Source: Butyriboletus loyo (Eukaryota; Basidiomycota; Agaricomycetes; Boletales; Boletaceae). From it: a DNA stretch of 57,227 bases. The DNA lies in NCBI GenBank assembly GCA_038093515.1, contig JBBPSI010000159.1, forward strand, positions 1 through 57,227, written 5' to 3'. Position numbers and translations under genes: made by a program. The notes under the pieces are model-generated. The model was given only the letters and a program-made list of their open reading frames with translations. It was not told the DNA's origin and searched no databases. This document shows, in pieces, positions 10,342 through 21,920 of this stretch. Numbering within the stretch: position 1 is the stretch's first letter; every line of letters begins with the position of its first letter.

Positions 10342-11695
10342 GCACAGCATCCTACCTCTCCTCTAGTAGATACTATACATACACTCAGTATTCTACCATA
10401 CGTCTCCCGAAAATTGAGATATTAGAAACCTAGATTGAATACGTTGAACCTCAACAATATACTGTGGGCGTAGCACTCACCGTACGTGTTGCCGGCTTCC
10501 TTCCTATTCCTCCGGCCTTGCGCAATCTAATGCCTCCCGGTTCAAATATGCCTCAGTCAGCAAAGTTGTCAGTTGATGCCTCGACCTTGCCACCGCGCCT
10601 AGCTTGGCACCTTTGACATTCATCTTGGGCATCGCGGGTTCTCCATTCTCGTTCAGTTCAGCGTTGCCCGCTGTCAACGCCTTCCCATCCTCACGTTCCT
10701 TGATCTCCCGACGTGCCTTCTCCATCTCCGCAGCCATATCGACATCCCGAGCACCCTCTGCTTCAGACTCGTGCTGAGATTTCTCGAGCGCACGGATATG
10801 TCTGGCATTATTTGTGGGCATGGGAGGTGTAGTATTCAGCATCGTAAGAGGCGTATGCGCCAGAGGGAAGCTGGTGATAACCCGGGTAGGGATCGTCCAA
10901 CGTGGGCGAAGGTGGTCGGAAGGTCGAAATGGCAGGGGCGGAAGTTACGGAGAACGAAGACGATGCTGACGTGGACGGTGCGCTCGTGATGGTTGGCACG
11001 GAGGACGTGGATGGTGTGGGTGTAGATCTGGCGGGAGGCGTGCTTGAACCTAGCGAGAAGAAGTCCACGGGCGGGGCGGCTGATTTCAGGGGCTGCATGG
11101 ATACCGGAACGGGTATTTTGGAGGGACCTTCGTTCTCGAGGGATACGTTCGCCTTGCCCTTTTGTAGGGAGGGAGGAACAAACGACGTCGATGGCCCAGA
11201 AACATCAACAGGTCCTTCGACCTCCCCTGCACTGACAGAGGGTTCTTCCGTGCTCGCGAAACCAGCGGTGTCGTGATGCCGTGCCTCATTCTTGGGAGTA
11301 CGAAACACCAGCCCGGGTCCACCTCCACCCCCGAGTACGCGCTCTTCTTTCTTGTCGATCACAGGCACTGGCTGTTTCGGCGCGGGAAGCATGCTGAGGA
11401 GGGAGGACATTCCGGCATCGATTCCCCCGCCTGCGCCCGATGCGGCCCGGGGCTTCTTCGCTAGTAGACTATCATCCTCGTCGTCTTCAGGAGGAGGAAG
11501 GTTGATGGCGATTTTCTTGGTTCGTTTTCGTTTCGGCGGTGCTGTACTGCCCTTGCGTTTGTCGTGGAAGTGAAACTTGAGGGTGCAGGAAGGGAGAGGG
11601 AGGACGTGGATGTAGATGTGGACGACGACTTTGGAGGGGGAAGTGAAAACGTCGACTTGGAGTTTGGTGGAGCGTTGCTAGCAGGTTGATGTTGA
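10342..11695 (-). pseudogene. PRCC-domain gene, decayed copy
   Basis: This is a duplicate of the PRCC-like gene at 38,743-40,140. The conserved C-terminal PRCC segment (ARSRHQLTTLLTEAYLNRE) is present at about 10,530-10,600. Several indels break the frame: the codons for YARKWKAEYDK are partly deleted near 10,800-10,815, part of EDRIAQ is lost near 10,520, and the N-terminal Ser-rich region loses blocks around 11,660-11,690, where similarity ends. It abuts the ESF1 copy directly, whereas the intact pair is separated by about 2.2 kb containing histone H2B. Confidence 0.85.
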
Positions 11696-12502
11696 TCTCA
11701 TCTTATCAAAGTCAGAAGGGAGGCACACGATCTAACATGACGCGTTTTGCAGAATTTAACTTATGCTTCCCGCTGTCACGCTTATCGTAAAAAACAACCA
11801 AATGGGGCAGCGTGCGACTGCGGCCCAATGCTGCTCGACGACTGTGCCCTCTCTTCTGTCGCACACCAGCAGTAAGAACCACCAATGGAAGTTCATTACA
11901 GATACTGTTCACTGAGCATGTCAGAACGTGTCTATGTCCAGTCTGAAAATTAAAACTTGAAGTAGACTCGGATTCGTAATGCTACGGTGAGGATGACACT
12001 CGGAAACATGCGGCTGCTTGTGCGCTCGAGACAAACAGTAAGACTTCGATTAGGTAGCACTATGGCTACTACCACAAGTAGCCAGCGGCCGACTTGAACG
12101 TCCGCCTCCAAACTATGTCTGCTCACATGTTTATAGCACCTCCATCATCTTCTCTTATCCCTTCTGTCGCGGGGAGGCCTGCCAAATTACCTCGCACCAT
12201 TATTGTCGTACAGTTCGACGCACCCTCGGGCAGTAACAGCGCCACCCCTCACACAAGTCTCACCAACCAGTATGGCCACCCGAACATGGACCACTTAGTT
12301 CCGCAGGTTCTCTTTCTTTCAACGAGAAACACTTGCTTGGGCCAAATTTATTCAGACCCAATAGAGATGATACTTCCCCCAATACCGCCGACAGACGGAA
12401 AGTACTGAGAACATCCGTAAGTGCCCGTGTTACGCATTTCATGATTGTACTCACTTCTGTGCGAAGTTCAACACTGAGCGAACCCCTGAAGTTGGAGACT
12501 AC
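11696..12502. other. Region without a recognised gene
   Basis: Open frames here are short and without known motifs. A plus-strand frame at 12,094-12,408, followed by a plausible intron (donor GTAAGT near 12,418, acceptor near 12,466), may be the 5' part of the unknown gene whose clearest exon is at 12,503-12,742. Confidence 0.35.
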
Positions 12503-12742
12503 ATGGATAAACAAATGCTCAATCTATCTCGAATGAGTCGGGAAGTCTACACTGTAAAAATGAAGTACCAACGTCTTCGCATGCAAGAACTGGAGATGGT
12601 GAGATCCATTGCAGAGGGCGAATTGGAAGAATCCCAGGTATACCTCAATCAGATGGGGCATCAGATTGGCCACATCCGAAAAGATCCACACTGGGAGGAT
12701 GTCAGGTGGAGACGCAGAACAATGGGCCCGCGTCTTCGATAG
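12467..12742 (+). CDS. Unknown protein, putative coiled-coil exon
   Basis: I do not recognise this gene. After a plausible acceptor (AAG at about 12,466) an open frame runs to TAG at 12,740-12,742. It encodes a Met-, Glu- and Arg-rich segment containing MKYQRLRMQELEMVRS and AEGELEESQVYLNQMGHQ, which looks alpha-helical and could form a coiled coil. Upstream exons are uncertain: a frame at 12,094-12,408 could join it through the intron between them. No membrane segment or catalytic motif is visible. It may be a fragment, since neighbouring sequence holds several gene relics. Confidence 0.3.
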   Translation, partial: FNTERTPEVGDYMDKQMLNLSRMSREVYTVKMKYQRLRMQELEMVRSIAEGELEESQVYLNQMGHQIGHIRKDPHWEDVRWRRRTMGPRLR

Positions 12743-13784
12743 GGCGTCTGGAGCTTATGACAATGATGGTGGCCTCTGGCGTTCGGAGCAACGTGACGGA
12801 GATAGTACAAGTTCATTTGTCACTGCTGCTCCGTTAACGTCAATCAGCTAATTTGTTATATCTTACTTGATTTGGAACCTGTATTTTCATGCTAATACCT
12901 ACAGAATTTGAGCACTGTATGATTTCCGACTAAAAGAGACACGAAGAAGTCCGTGGTACTGATTTCCAAGCCAGAGACGAATTGTGTGCCATACCAAAAA
13001 TACGAGGAAGGGTTTTGATTGAGAGAATGCCTACAACAGATTGCTCTATAACTCGACCTTACATGGTCGAGAGGCCACTCCAAACTCTTGCTAGTGAGGG
13101 ACAACTTCGCAAGCTAGTTGAGCCGAATTCTTTTGGGCACTCTTGTTTTGTTGGTCTATGGGGACGATAATATACTTTGCGGTCGCTCAGAAGAAAGATC
13201 CACCAAAGCCAAACTCTGATGGCGAACATCGAGCCGACCGAACCCTGACCTGCACGCTGAGTGCACCGTATTCTAAACGCCATGCTTACTGCGTTTTGCG
13301 TAGCGCACACCGCGCTTCATACATACCGCATTTCATTTCAAAGGGCTGTTGTCACTTGTTCAAGATCTGCCTGAAATTGCATACAGTCGGCGGACGGTAG
13401 AACGATCCCCAGTGGACTTGAGACGCAAAGCGATCACGGCGCTACGGCCTTTCGCCAATTCACCGATCTGCAACTCTCGTCTGGTCGCAAGGTTTTCGTT
13501 CACGTATTTCCCGTCCGTGTCCTGCACTGAGTGGAGATTGGGAGGGGTAGTCACCAGGCACGGGCGGAAGTCAGAGCCGACATGAGTAAGTTGGACAGTT
13601 CCAATATGGGAGCTGATAATAATAGTTTAGATGTATCGCAAGGTTTGATACATACGAGACTATAACCTGTACTGGTAGTACTGGCTGTCTGATCGAAATT
13701 TCATTACTGTATCCGGGTGTTCCGTCGAACTTGACTCTTTGTGCCATTCGAGTGGCCAGCTAGCGCTATCATACCACAACAAGC
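12743..13784. other. Intergenic, no gene seen
   Basis: Only short unsupported frames occur on either strand. The last few hundred bases are the presumptive promoter of the DcpS gene that starts at 13,785. Confidence 0.5.
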
Positions 13785-15267
13785 ATGCCGGATCCTTGTC
13801 GCTCGAGCAGCCTTGCTTTCCCTTATGATCTTGACGATTTTACCTTTGAACGCGTCCTTGACGAAAGTAGGACGGTTCTTCAGACCATTAACCAATCCTT
13901 ACCGTCGCTTCGTATCAGATCCGAATTTTCACTGCTTGATCGTGCTTGGGACGTTCCCTGCCCCTCCGAGTACACAATCGTCCGACAGAGACCCGGCGAG
14001 CGGTGCTCAGGCTGGCGCTCAGACCAATAGCTCCGACGAGTCCACTGATGTCGTTCGCCTCCCTGCCATCCTGCGCGTCGAGCGGACTGCGTTCCCGTCC
14101 ACGTTCTCCGATCACTTGTCTACTGGCGTCGTCACGTCTATGAAGCGTATAGGAGATACAGACATCGTACGTCCATCCGGTCAATCGCGTATACTCGCCA
14201 TGCTCACACGACCTGGACATCTGAACGTCTTGCACAGTATTCGTGGTGGCATGCGTGGTTGGCTCGCAAGGACGACATCCCAGACGTGAAAATCACGGTA
14301 ATATTCCCCGCGACAGAAGTGCATATTCGAAAGGTGCTTGCGTGGCGTTCCTCTTTTGCATGCCAGTAGCTCAATCCCCATGACGATACCCCGTCGACTG
14401 CTCTAGTACACGAAACAAGAACGTATCATGGTTACAGAAACGCCTGATTTATACCGCAAAGTTGTACAGCCTTATATCGACGCGTTTCCTGCGTCACGCA
14501 CGCAATGGTACGTCTCGGAAACAGTGGATTGACTGACCGTGACGACGACGACGACGATCCCATCGCAGGGTCAGAGACGTGTTAGAGGGCAAGTCTGAAG
14601 CTGACAGCGTCCTCTGTCGCACCCCGCGCTTTCTCATCTTCCCTGATATGAAATGGGACCCCTCTGGACCGATCTCATCGCTCTACCTCCTCGCCATCGT
14701 ATTTGATACTTCCATTCGCTCTCTGCGCGATCTTAGAGGCGGACCGGACGGCCATGTTGGGATGTTGGAGGAGATACAGGACAGGGCGCACAGCATCGCA
14801 AAGGAACGATGGGGACTTCCTAGAGGCGCGTTACGGATGTACATCCATTACCAACCGTCTTATTGTACGTGGATCTCTTTGCCTCCGCAGGTATGGACGG
14901 CGTCATGGCTGATCGATGCGTGGGTGTTAGATCATTTCCACGTGCATATCGTACATGCGTCGCAGGATGGGATGATGGGTATGGCGGTCGGACAGGCTCA
15001 TTTGCTAGAAGATATCATCTCGTTGGTGCGTCTATTTCTTTTTGGGGGGATGTGGTTATCCTGCTTTTTACTCTCAAGAAACTCATCGTTGCGATGCTGG
15101 CTGAATAGCTCAAACACTCTCCGAATATCTTGTCCGAGCTCACGTTGACGTACGGACTTGGTTTGCAGCATGGGCTTTACGATGCGATGGTCGCTTCACA
15201 AGTAGACGCCGGACAGCTTGCGGACGCAGCCGCACGAGTAGAGCAGATCTCGAGCGCGTTCGTATAG
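13785..15267 (+). CDS. DCS1: Scavenger mRNA decapping enzyme DcpS
   Basis: This enzyme hydrolyses the cap remnant (m7GpppN) left after 3'-5' mRNA decay. Seven exons keep frame throughout: 13,785-13,866, 13,919-14,166, 14,238-14,333, 14,407-14,507, 14,569-14,864, 14,931-15,025 and 15,109-15,267. They give 358 residues, the usual length for the family. The cap-binding N-terminal half contains DIYSWWHAWL and VIFPATEVHIRK. The C-terminal HIT half has FLIFPDMKWD, LYLLAIVFD and SIRSLRDLR. The catalytic His triad HFHVHIV is split across the 14,864/14,931 splice junction, and AVGQAHLLEDIISL follows. All expected blocks are present, so I regard it as functional. The start is the first ATG giving the family-like LDDFTFERVL. 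Its upstream neighbours are relics; the downstream neighbour is convergent. Confidence 0.93.
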
Positions 15268-15648
15268 TCTATTAGGTGGGTCGGTTTCTCGCTGCTTCAT
15301 TGCACGGAAATGCTCACATGCACTTTGGCATATAGGAAAATGGCCGAGGCAAGTCCTGATACTGGATACATAACGGATCGTGTTAGATGAAAGCACCTCG
15401 AGTGATCATACACCACGTGATACATCCTTTGCTTTTTCATTCCTCGAGGCGGTGTGCTCAGAGCTGCCATGGTCAACATCCTTCGAGATGGTGCGGAAAG
15501 CCGAGCACACTCGTGACAGATCAAGAATTACCTCGCAAAGTAATGAAGAAGACACGGCTACAAAGCTTGATTCGAGTACAAAGCGATAAAACATACGTAG
15601 TTCGGATGTTACAGCGCGAGTGACTCCCTCCATGGCGTTGGCAGCCAC
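15268..15648. other. Convergent intergenic spacer
   Basis: This separates the 3' ends of DcpS (+) and the GH128 gene (-). It would hold both polyadenylation regions. No additional gene is apparent. Confidence 0.6.
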
Positions 15649-16925
15649 TCAACCAAAGTAGTTATATGCTAGCGATGTTGGCCACCCGTCCGCGCTTAGT
15701 AGCGAGTTACCTTCGTTCACTCCCTGCATGTCATGCATCACTCCTAGCCATGGCTTCAGTCACTAGTACTCGTCGGAAGAGATCCAACATACCGAACGGG
15801 AAGACAGCCTCAATCCATGGCGTATTCTCTACGAATTCAATAACTGCACTTTGAAATGCATAAATGTCAGACATCGAGGCTTGACCACCACTTCCGCTAT
15901 AATTCTGTGACGTCAGGCATTGCATCATCAGCACTCGGGTGATGCGGTGGAATGGATGGGATGCCCCGCAACCCTACCTGGTCTGCAAACTCGGTGATCC
16001 ATATCGGTCTGTTGTATGTTTTGTGCAGGGTCGTGGCGTGCTCAACGAATGCGCCAGGGTTGGTCCCGTAGAAATGGAACGCGACGGCGTCAATCTGTTA
16101 TTGCAGCGCTCAACACCTTACCGGGGCGACGACAGAAATCCTTACCGTACAATCGGTGCATCCGTCGACAAAGGATTTCATCCAATCAAGTCCCGCTTGA
16201 TCATTTGTGCACGCCGGAGAGATGAGATAGTATCCCTGAGATTTCAGCGGGTCTATAAATTGCTTCCACAACGCGATACCGTCCTGAGGACTCAAGTTCG
16301 ACTGAGACGATTCATTTGGTCTAGGGTTGGTCGTATCATTGCAAGGGCGAGACAAACAAGATGTGAACATACTCGTTCATCCCAAGCACTTTTTTCGCGT
16401 AGCCTTGAACTACCATGCTCTTGAAAGCGTCTACCTGATCCCATCCCCACAGCATCGGGATACCCTCCAATCCGAGATCGGACGCTGCGGAAGGTAGATA
16501 TGGGCTCCAAGTATATAGGCTAACAACAACGTTAGCATCCGCGTAGACAACTAAAATGAACATTCGAACTAGCGGACTCTCGGGCGGGCAAAATTCGCAA
16601 GGTAAGAAGTGTCGCCGTTGGGCCATGCCAACCCCCATTTCCTGGACTCGCCGACGGCGACCGAATTTGTATTGGGAGAAACTTGCGAACTTGCTGGCGT
16701 TTTCGGACCACGGGAATGTTCAGAAGCGTTGCAACGCTTCACGAGATAATTGCGCCCACCACGCTTGCGTTTCTCGTGTACGCCGTATCCAGAGTTTCCC
16801 TTGTGCTCGTTTAAGAGCGGACTGAGATGTTTTGCGTCGGTCTTGGGTTCAGCAAATGTTCGGCCTGGTGAGGTGGAAAGGCAGAACCAGAAGACGAGGC
16901 AAGAGAAAATAAGAGATCTGGACAT
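15649..16925 (-). CDS. Secreted GH128 beta-1,3-glucanase
   Basis: A predicted endo-beta-1,3-glucanase of glycoside hydrolase family 128 (Asl1-like fold), acting on cell-wall glucan. Six exons on the minus strand (16,925-16,570, 16,519-16,373, 16,320-16,146, 16,094-15,978, 15,904-15,793, 15,743-15,649) join in frame to 333 residues. Residues 1-25 form a signal peptide (MSRSLIFSCLVFWFCLSTS). A basic linker follows, then the catalytic domain: KWGLAWPNGD, YTWSPYLP, MLWGW, LGMNEPNE (probable acid/base Glu), GYYLISPACTN, AVAFHFYG, and WITEFAD (probable nucleophile Glu). The protein ends SLAYNYFG. The start is set by the signal peptide; a longer open frame upstream is not needed. The glucanase role is inferred from family; substrate linkage cannot be read from sequence. 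Confidence 0.88.
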
Positions 16926-17767
16926 TGTAGATTCTGACCGTGGATCCAGGGATCGTTGACGAGGACACAACCCCCAAGCTGAGCGCACTCTCTCGGACCA
17001 CACCCTGATAAGGAGCAAAAACGAAGAACAACTTGATGTTTGCTGGCGTCGCGACCATGTTGAATGCCAATTCGAATATGGCCGAACCTATGGAATTCAG
17101 AATAATGGAACCTTGACTCCGATTCGACATGAATAGTAAACAAGCGATTGACGATGTAGTTGTCAGTGTGATGGCCTGACAACGTAGGTCTCCGGGTGCA
17201 TTCGACGTGCACGGTATTGCTGCGGCACAGGTTGATATTGATTCCCGGTGGAAACGCAGACATGCCAGATCTATCACATGAGGTCGAATAATGCAGGAGG
17301 ATGGGAATCCTACTCTACACTTCGAACCCCGTATCGTCCACACGGTTTTTCCTGCCCACATGCCGCCGTGTACTGCCCATGTCAAAGATAAGTGTGACGA
17401 GAGTTTATGGTGGTGTGATGATAAGTTTGAAGTAACGGAAGATTTATACTGCAACAAGTATTAGGCTAACCTACTAAATGCTATGACGCGGTGCATGCGT
17501 GAAATATAAATGTACAGCGAATAGTTGTATCGTCTTCTCGCTTCAGACCTCTTTGCACATCCTCTCCGAGTCGAACGATACTCTGCGCCGTGTGCATGGC
17601 AACCAGCTGGTCTCTCTCGCACACAGCCATAATAAAACACGCAACGAATAGAATGTGCATACGACGTGCCGACGATCACGATTATAAACTCTAGTAGTAA
17701 CGATAGTCATAGTTGGTCAGAATTGGTGGGTGTGGATGCAACCAACCACGGCGACGCAATTCAGAAC
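16926..17767. other. Intergenic, upstream of GH128
   Basis: A 202-codon minus-strand open frame (17,457-16,849) overlaps this region and runs over the GH128 start, but has no coherent domain. A few Cys codons near 16,985-17,230 recall hydrophobins, but the obligatory Cys-Cys doublets are missing. I treat this as promoter plus non-coding sequence. Confidence 0.45.
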
Positions 17768-19677
17768 TCACACGCGCCCCTTCCACGCCCGCCACAGATA
17801 CACCGACGTGCCAAACGCCAGTGCAGCGGCCAACGTGCTCACCTCAAACGTCAACGTCCAACATGCCGGTCCGTGACATACTCCGTCCTGATTGATTTCG
17901 GAGTCGGAGACGTGGGCGGCAGAGATGAAGGCGTAGAGGTACGAAAAGGCGGGGGTACCGAGGAAGGGGGCATAGGTGATGATGCCGTAGTTGCGGGCTA
18001 GATTGGAGAGGCCCCAGATGGAGGAGACGATGGAGGGGCTGTGATGTGATGTGATGTGTTAGCGATAGGAGGCGATGGCGAAAAAAATGGGAGGTGAGGA
18101 GGGGGACATACAGCACAGTGAACGCGCATCCATACGCGAGGCCTGCGCCAATACTGTCGCGGCGTATCGCACGCATATAGTCAGATCCAGTTGGAGATGA
18201 AAAGAAAGAAGGGAGAACGTACCTCAGCGCCCATACGCTTGCTTGTTCCCTGATGCCAATGACCATCCAAGTGTAGGTGCAAACAAGCAAAGTTGTGGAG
18301 AATGTCAGGAAAGCAATTTTACTTATACGATACTTCTTGAGGAAGCTATGGTTGCCGTCTATGGCGGGAGAGGGCACGCGCGAAACAATGTCCGCAAGAG
18401 GCCCAACAACGAGCCGCGAGACAGTATTCGCGAGGGAGAGCAAGCGGACTTGGGTCGTCGTCATGAGAACAGTAGAAGGGATCTCGACAAAAGCGGGAAT
18501 GCTTGAGGTTCGACTTGGAAGGGAGAGAACAATAGTACCAATGTTGGAGATGATCATCTCACACTATCCAATGCATCAGCAAAGACAACTCAGAATAAAT
18601 GCGTTAGTGTGAGGAGCAACTTACAGATCCGAGGACGACGAACACGATAAACACGAGGGCCCAAAATTTGCGGTCCAACAGTATATCCAACGCACTGTTT
18701 TTGAATTCTGGGGATTCGTCAGCCACGGAAATGACATCGACTTGAACTTGGTCGTGCTCAACGTCGTTGGTGTTGGTCTTGTTCGGAAGCAGCGCGGTAC
18801 GTTCGTTCAGTAGTTCTGGGTCACTTGCGAGGGTCGCTGACTTGGATTCCTCCTCCAGGGCCGAGGGGATGATGTGCATAGTGAAACCTCCTATGAGATG
18901 CACACATCCACAGAGTATGGCGAGGAATTGGAGGAAATGAGTGACATTGATTTCGCCATCGAGGGATGAAAAATATCGGGAAGCGAGTATGGAGAGGAAC
19001 GTGGGTGAGAGGCCAAAGAGGCCTGTGCTTATCCCGGCTGTTATCCCAATATAATTTGGGAAATTCTTCGAGGCAGCAAAGACAGATGAAAAGTAGCTAT
19101 CATGGCATGCAGGCATTAATGTACGCGCGAAGTGGGAAATGGAAGGATACGCACGAGAATACGGTGCCCAGTCCACCGATAAAGAAAAATATGACGAGGT
19201 TGTGAAATGTAGATACGGAAGATTGGGTGGTATCTGGAGTCTTGGATATCTCATTGGCGAATAGGCCAAAGCCGACAGTGAAGAGAAAAGCGGAAATCAG
19301 GGAGCACACCCAGGCCCCATAGTAATCAAGGATCTTGCCGACGAAGGCTGCAAAGGGATATTGCCCCACCATACCGCTATACGCGAGTGAAGTAAGTAGG
19401 CAAGAATAAATCGGGGAGAAACGGAGTGTACGCAAGGGCGATGGTGGTCAATTGTGGTTGTGTGAGCTTCAAGTGTGCCACCAATGCTGGTGAAATGATT
19501 GGAAAGCAGAAAACGCCTCCGGCACATATTCTAGTGGACAGTGTGGATCAGCGTCAATTTGGTTCCACAGATTGAAAGTGGGACCAACGCATTAGCACCG
19601 ACGGAGAAGCACAAAAACGCGAGCCTTATTCGGCGAAGATAGGGCCGAGTTGACCTCTGTTGGATTGTGGTGGGCAT
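17768..19677 (-). CDS. MCH1: MCH1-like major facilitator transporter
   Basis: A multi-pass membrane transporter of the MFS with nodulin-like/monocarboxylate-porter features, resembling yeast Mch1. Seven exons (19,677-19,589, 19,530-19,432, 19,376-19,155, 19,096-18,625, 18,563-18,223, 18,153-18,112, 18,038-17,768) join without a frame error to 511 residues. The N-terminal half has the family-like SVGANAICAGGVFCFP, the loop VGKILDYYGAW, and GGLGTVF. A long acidic cytosolic loop between helices 6 and 7 holds LNERTALLPN. The C-terminal half has LLSLANTVSRLVVGPLAD, SIVSSIWGLSNLARNYG and a last helix ending VYLWRAWKGRV. The substrate is unknown; despite the name, Mch1 proteins are not proven monocarboxylate carriers. 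Length and helix count look complete. Confidence 0.9.
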
Positions 19678-20174
19678 AAGTAGCTAAGAAAAGTCCACCA
19701 GAGTGCAGTGGGGAGGAAGAGACCTTGAAGAGCTGTGGAAATGAGTCGCGGAGTTCAACTTCACACACACCAAACTCGTAGGTCTCTCTCCTCGTCGTGG
19801 GGGATTATTCAGTGCTTGACCGATATCAATCTGGGACTCGGAAGATGGTTTCTCGCAGGGTCCACGTCCTCGCGAAGGTGAAAGGGAAGAGGACGACCTA
19901 TCGAGTGACAGCTCGCTCAGGGGTTATTTACCCTAATTGGCACTGTACGCAAACAATGTACTTACGTTTGGAGAACAAAAAGACGATCTGGTTAAACGGT
20001 TGGCACGTTTCAATTGTCCACAGTGGATACTTAAAACGTACCACACCATGGTCCATCATCTTCCTCCCCCCCAATATATAAGCCGGTCTCTGGAGGCGGT
20101 TGCTGGTCAGCTCACTTGTGGTTTCTGTGAAATCTTGGTCTACTATTACTCTTCACCCTTATACCACTTGCGCT
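19678..20174 (+). promoter_or_regulatory. Bidirectional promoter region with TATA box
   Basis: This spacer separates the divergent MCH1-like gene (-) and the membrane-protein gene (+). A TATATAA box lies at 20,075-20,081, about 95 bp before the ATG at 20,175, preceded by a pyrimidine-rich stretch. No gene is seen between. Confidence 0.45.
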
Positions 20175-21595
20175 ATGGAATCATTTCCGCTCTTCTTCAG
20201 AATCCGTGCAATCACGTTCAGTGAGTCCAATCCATGACACCTATTTCTTCAGCAGCTCACACCATCTATAGCGTGCATCATGTTGTTCAGTTTCCTGTGG
20301 CTTGTCCTACTATGTATTGAAATGTTCACTCGATGGAGCATGTCTGATCAAATCAGTCGTACGTTCTATTGCCCTACTGTATATCGCGTCTCGTCTCTAA
20401 TGTGCCGCTAGAATCGTTGATGGTTGTGTTCATTCTTACGAACACCACTACCCTCATCATGTTACCCATTCTGTTGGTCCCTTTTCTGCACACCTGACCC
20501 AGTTGCTGATCGGTTGTCCCCAGTATCCTCGTCCAATTTCAAATCTGGTTGGACGCAGCACGTTTGCTTCTTCTATTCGTCTTGCAAGTTGGTGCGTATC
20601 AATACAAATAACAGCGTAGATTGTCAAACTCACCCGATCGTATGACAGGCTCAGCTGCCGCTGGTAGCATCTGGAGTCCTAAAATTCGGTGCCCTGACCA
20701 AAGTAAATCCCTGAATTTATCACCATTTGAAATCATCTCAACTAAAACCCCTCTTAGCTCCAGATGACTTGGGCGTCTGCCAACTCATTGGTGTCTATAC
20801 CATGATAGCTTGTTGGATCATCCCTGCGATATGTAAGCCCTGAGTTCCTCTCTGTTGAATTCGCCTGCTTATTCATTTTAAACAATAGTGGTTTTGTACT
20901 CGACTTATTTCGCAATCGTGGTCTATCTCCAATCGCGCATTCCGGTTGTTGTGGAGCCCAAGCTGCACAAGCGTCTTTCCGGTGTCGATCTCGAGATGGG
21001 TTCCACTGATTCCCTTTCCTCATGGAGCGAGAAAATGAAGGATATTATCAGACTACAGGGCTCAAACGCTAAGAGGAGTGCTCCACCTCGACCACTGGTC
21101 CTGCCTACCATAGTTCACGCTCGTCAAGCATCGCTCCCCCAGTCGGCGGTATCCCAGCGTCAGTCGACCCTGCTAAACGCTCCATGCCGCCAGTCGACAA
21201 TGCCATCTTTGCCGCACACTGGTCAACAACCCTCCCACGCACTTCCCTCAGTGCCTAGTCGACACCACTCTCTTCCTGCATTCAAACATGGCGACGGGCC
21301 TCACGTCCATCCCTTGCTCAAATTGAACATGCCACACCCTCTCGCCACCAATGCATCTTCATCCCACTCTCAATCAACCTCTTCACACTCACACTCCGCC
21401 CTCTCTCCTGCGAAACCTCAGAATCAATTCGTCAGCTTCGAACCTAGTGTTGCGGATCATCGCGGAATATCGAAACATCTCTCGATGATGCCCTTGTCTT
21501 CGTCTCCTAGAGAGATACAAAGTGCTGAAGGGAGTTCCACGACACGCCTCACAGGAGCGAAACTGACGAAGCCACCTCCCGCTCATTTAATGTAG
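20175..21595 (+). CDS. Multi-pass membrane protein with Ser/Pro-rich tail
   Basis: I recognise an architecture but no named family. Short exons encode hydrophobic helices: about 20,272-20,358 (MLFSFLWLVLLCIEMF), 20,412-20,476 (LMVVFILTNTTTLIMLPILL), about 20,524-20,597 (ILVQFQIWL...LLLLFVLQV) and about 20,755-20,832 (GVYTMIACWIIPAI). The helix at 20,888-20,945 (VVLYSTYFAIVVYLQSRIPVV) starts the last exon. The rest of that exon is a Ser-, Pro- and His-rich tail ending at TAG 21,593-21,595. The layout, four or five helices with a cytosolic disordered tail, recalls MARVEL-like fungal proteins. The splice at 20,476/20,524 does not join the most hydrophobic frames cleanly, so one boundary is wrong or there is a frameshift. 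The ATG follows a TATA box by about 95 bp. Confidence 0.55.
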
Positions 21596-21920
21596 CCCTA
21601 GAATGCATGTTTTTGTATCAGCTCCCTTTTTCCCTCATCGTAGGTTAGTTCATTATCATAGAAGTGTAGAACACAAGCACAACATGTTCGCAACAAGTAC
21701 TTGTAGAATCGCAATATAAAAAAAAGCTTGGATCGTTGCAATGAAATCGAGCTAGCAGGACTGTGCAAGCCGCAACCGGGCAAGATTTGACTCCGCCGAT
21801 CGTTTGCCATGTACTAGAATTGTTTATCCAGTGCGCGCTAGTAACAATAAGCATAGGCCAGTGCTACTTTTACCACTCGCCTTCTACCTTTTGCCTTCAC
21901 GCACTGGCGCTATCGACACA
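21596..21920. other. Intergenic spacer
   Basis: Terminator of the membrane-protein gene and promoter of the IST1-TBC gene. No gene is seen. Confidence 0.5.

Noticed and set aside
16985..17290. Possible hydrophobin on the minus strand
   Set aside because: Some Cys spacing is suggestive, but the Cys-Cys doublets and a signal peptide are missing and no splice model restores them.
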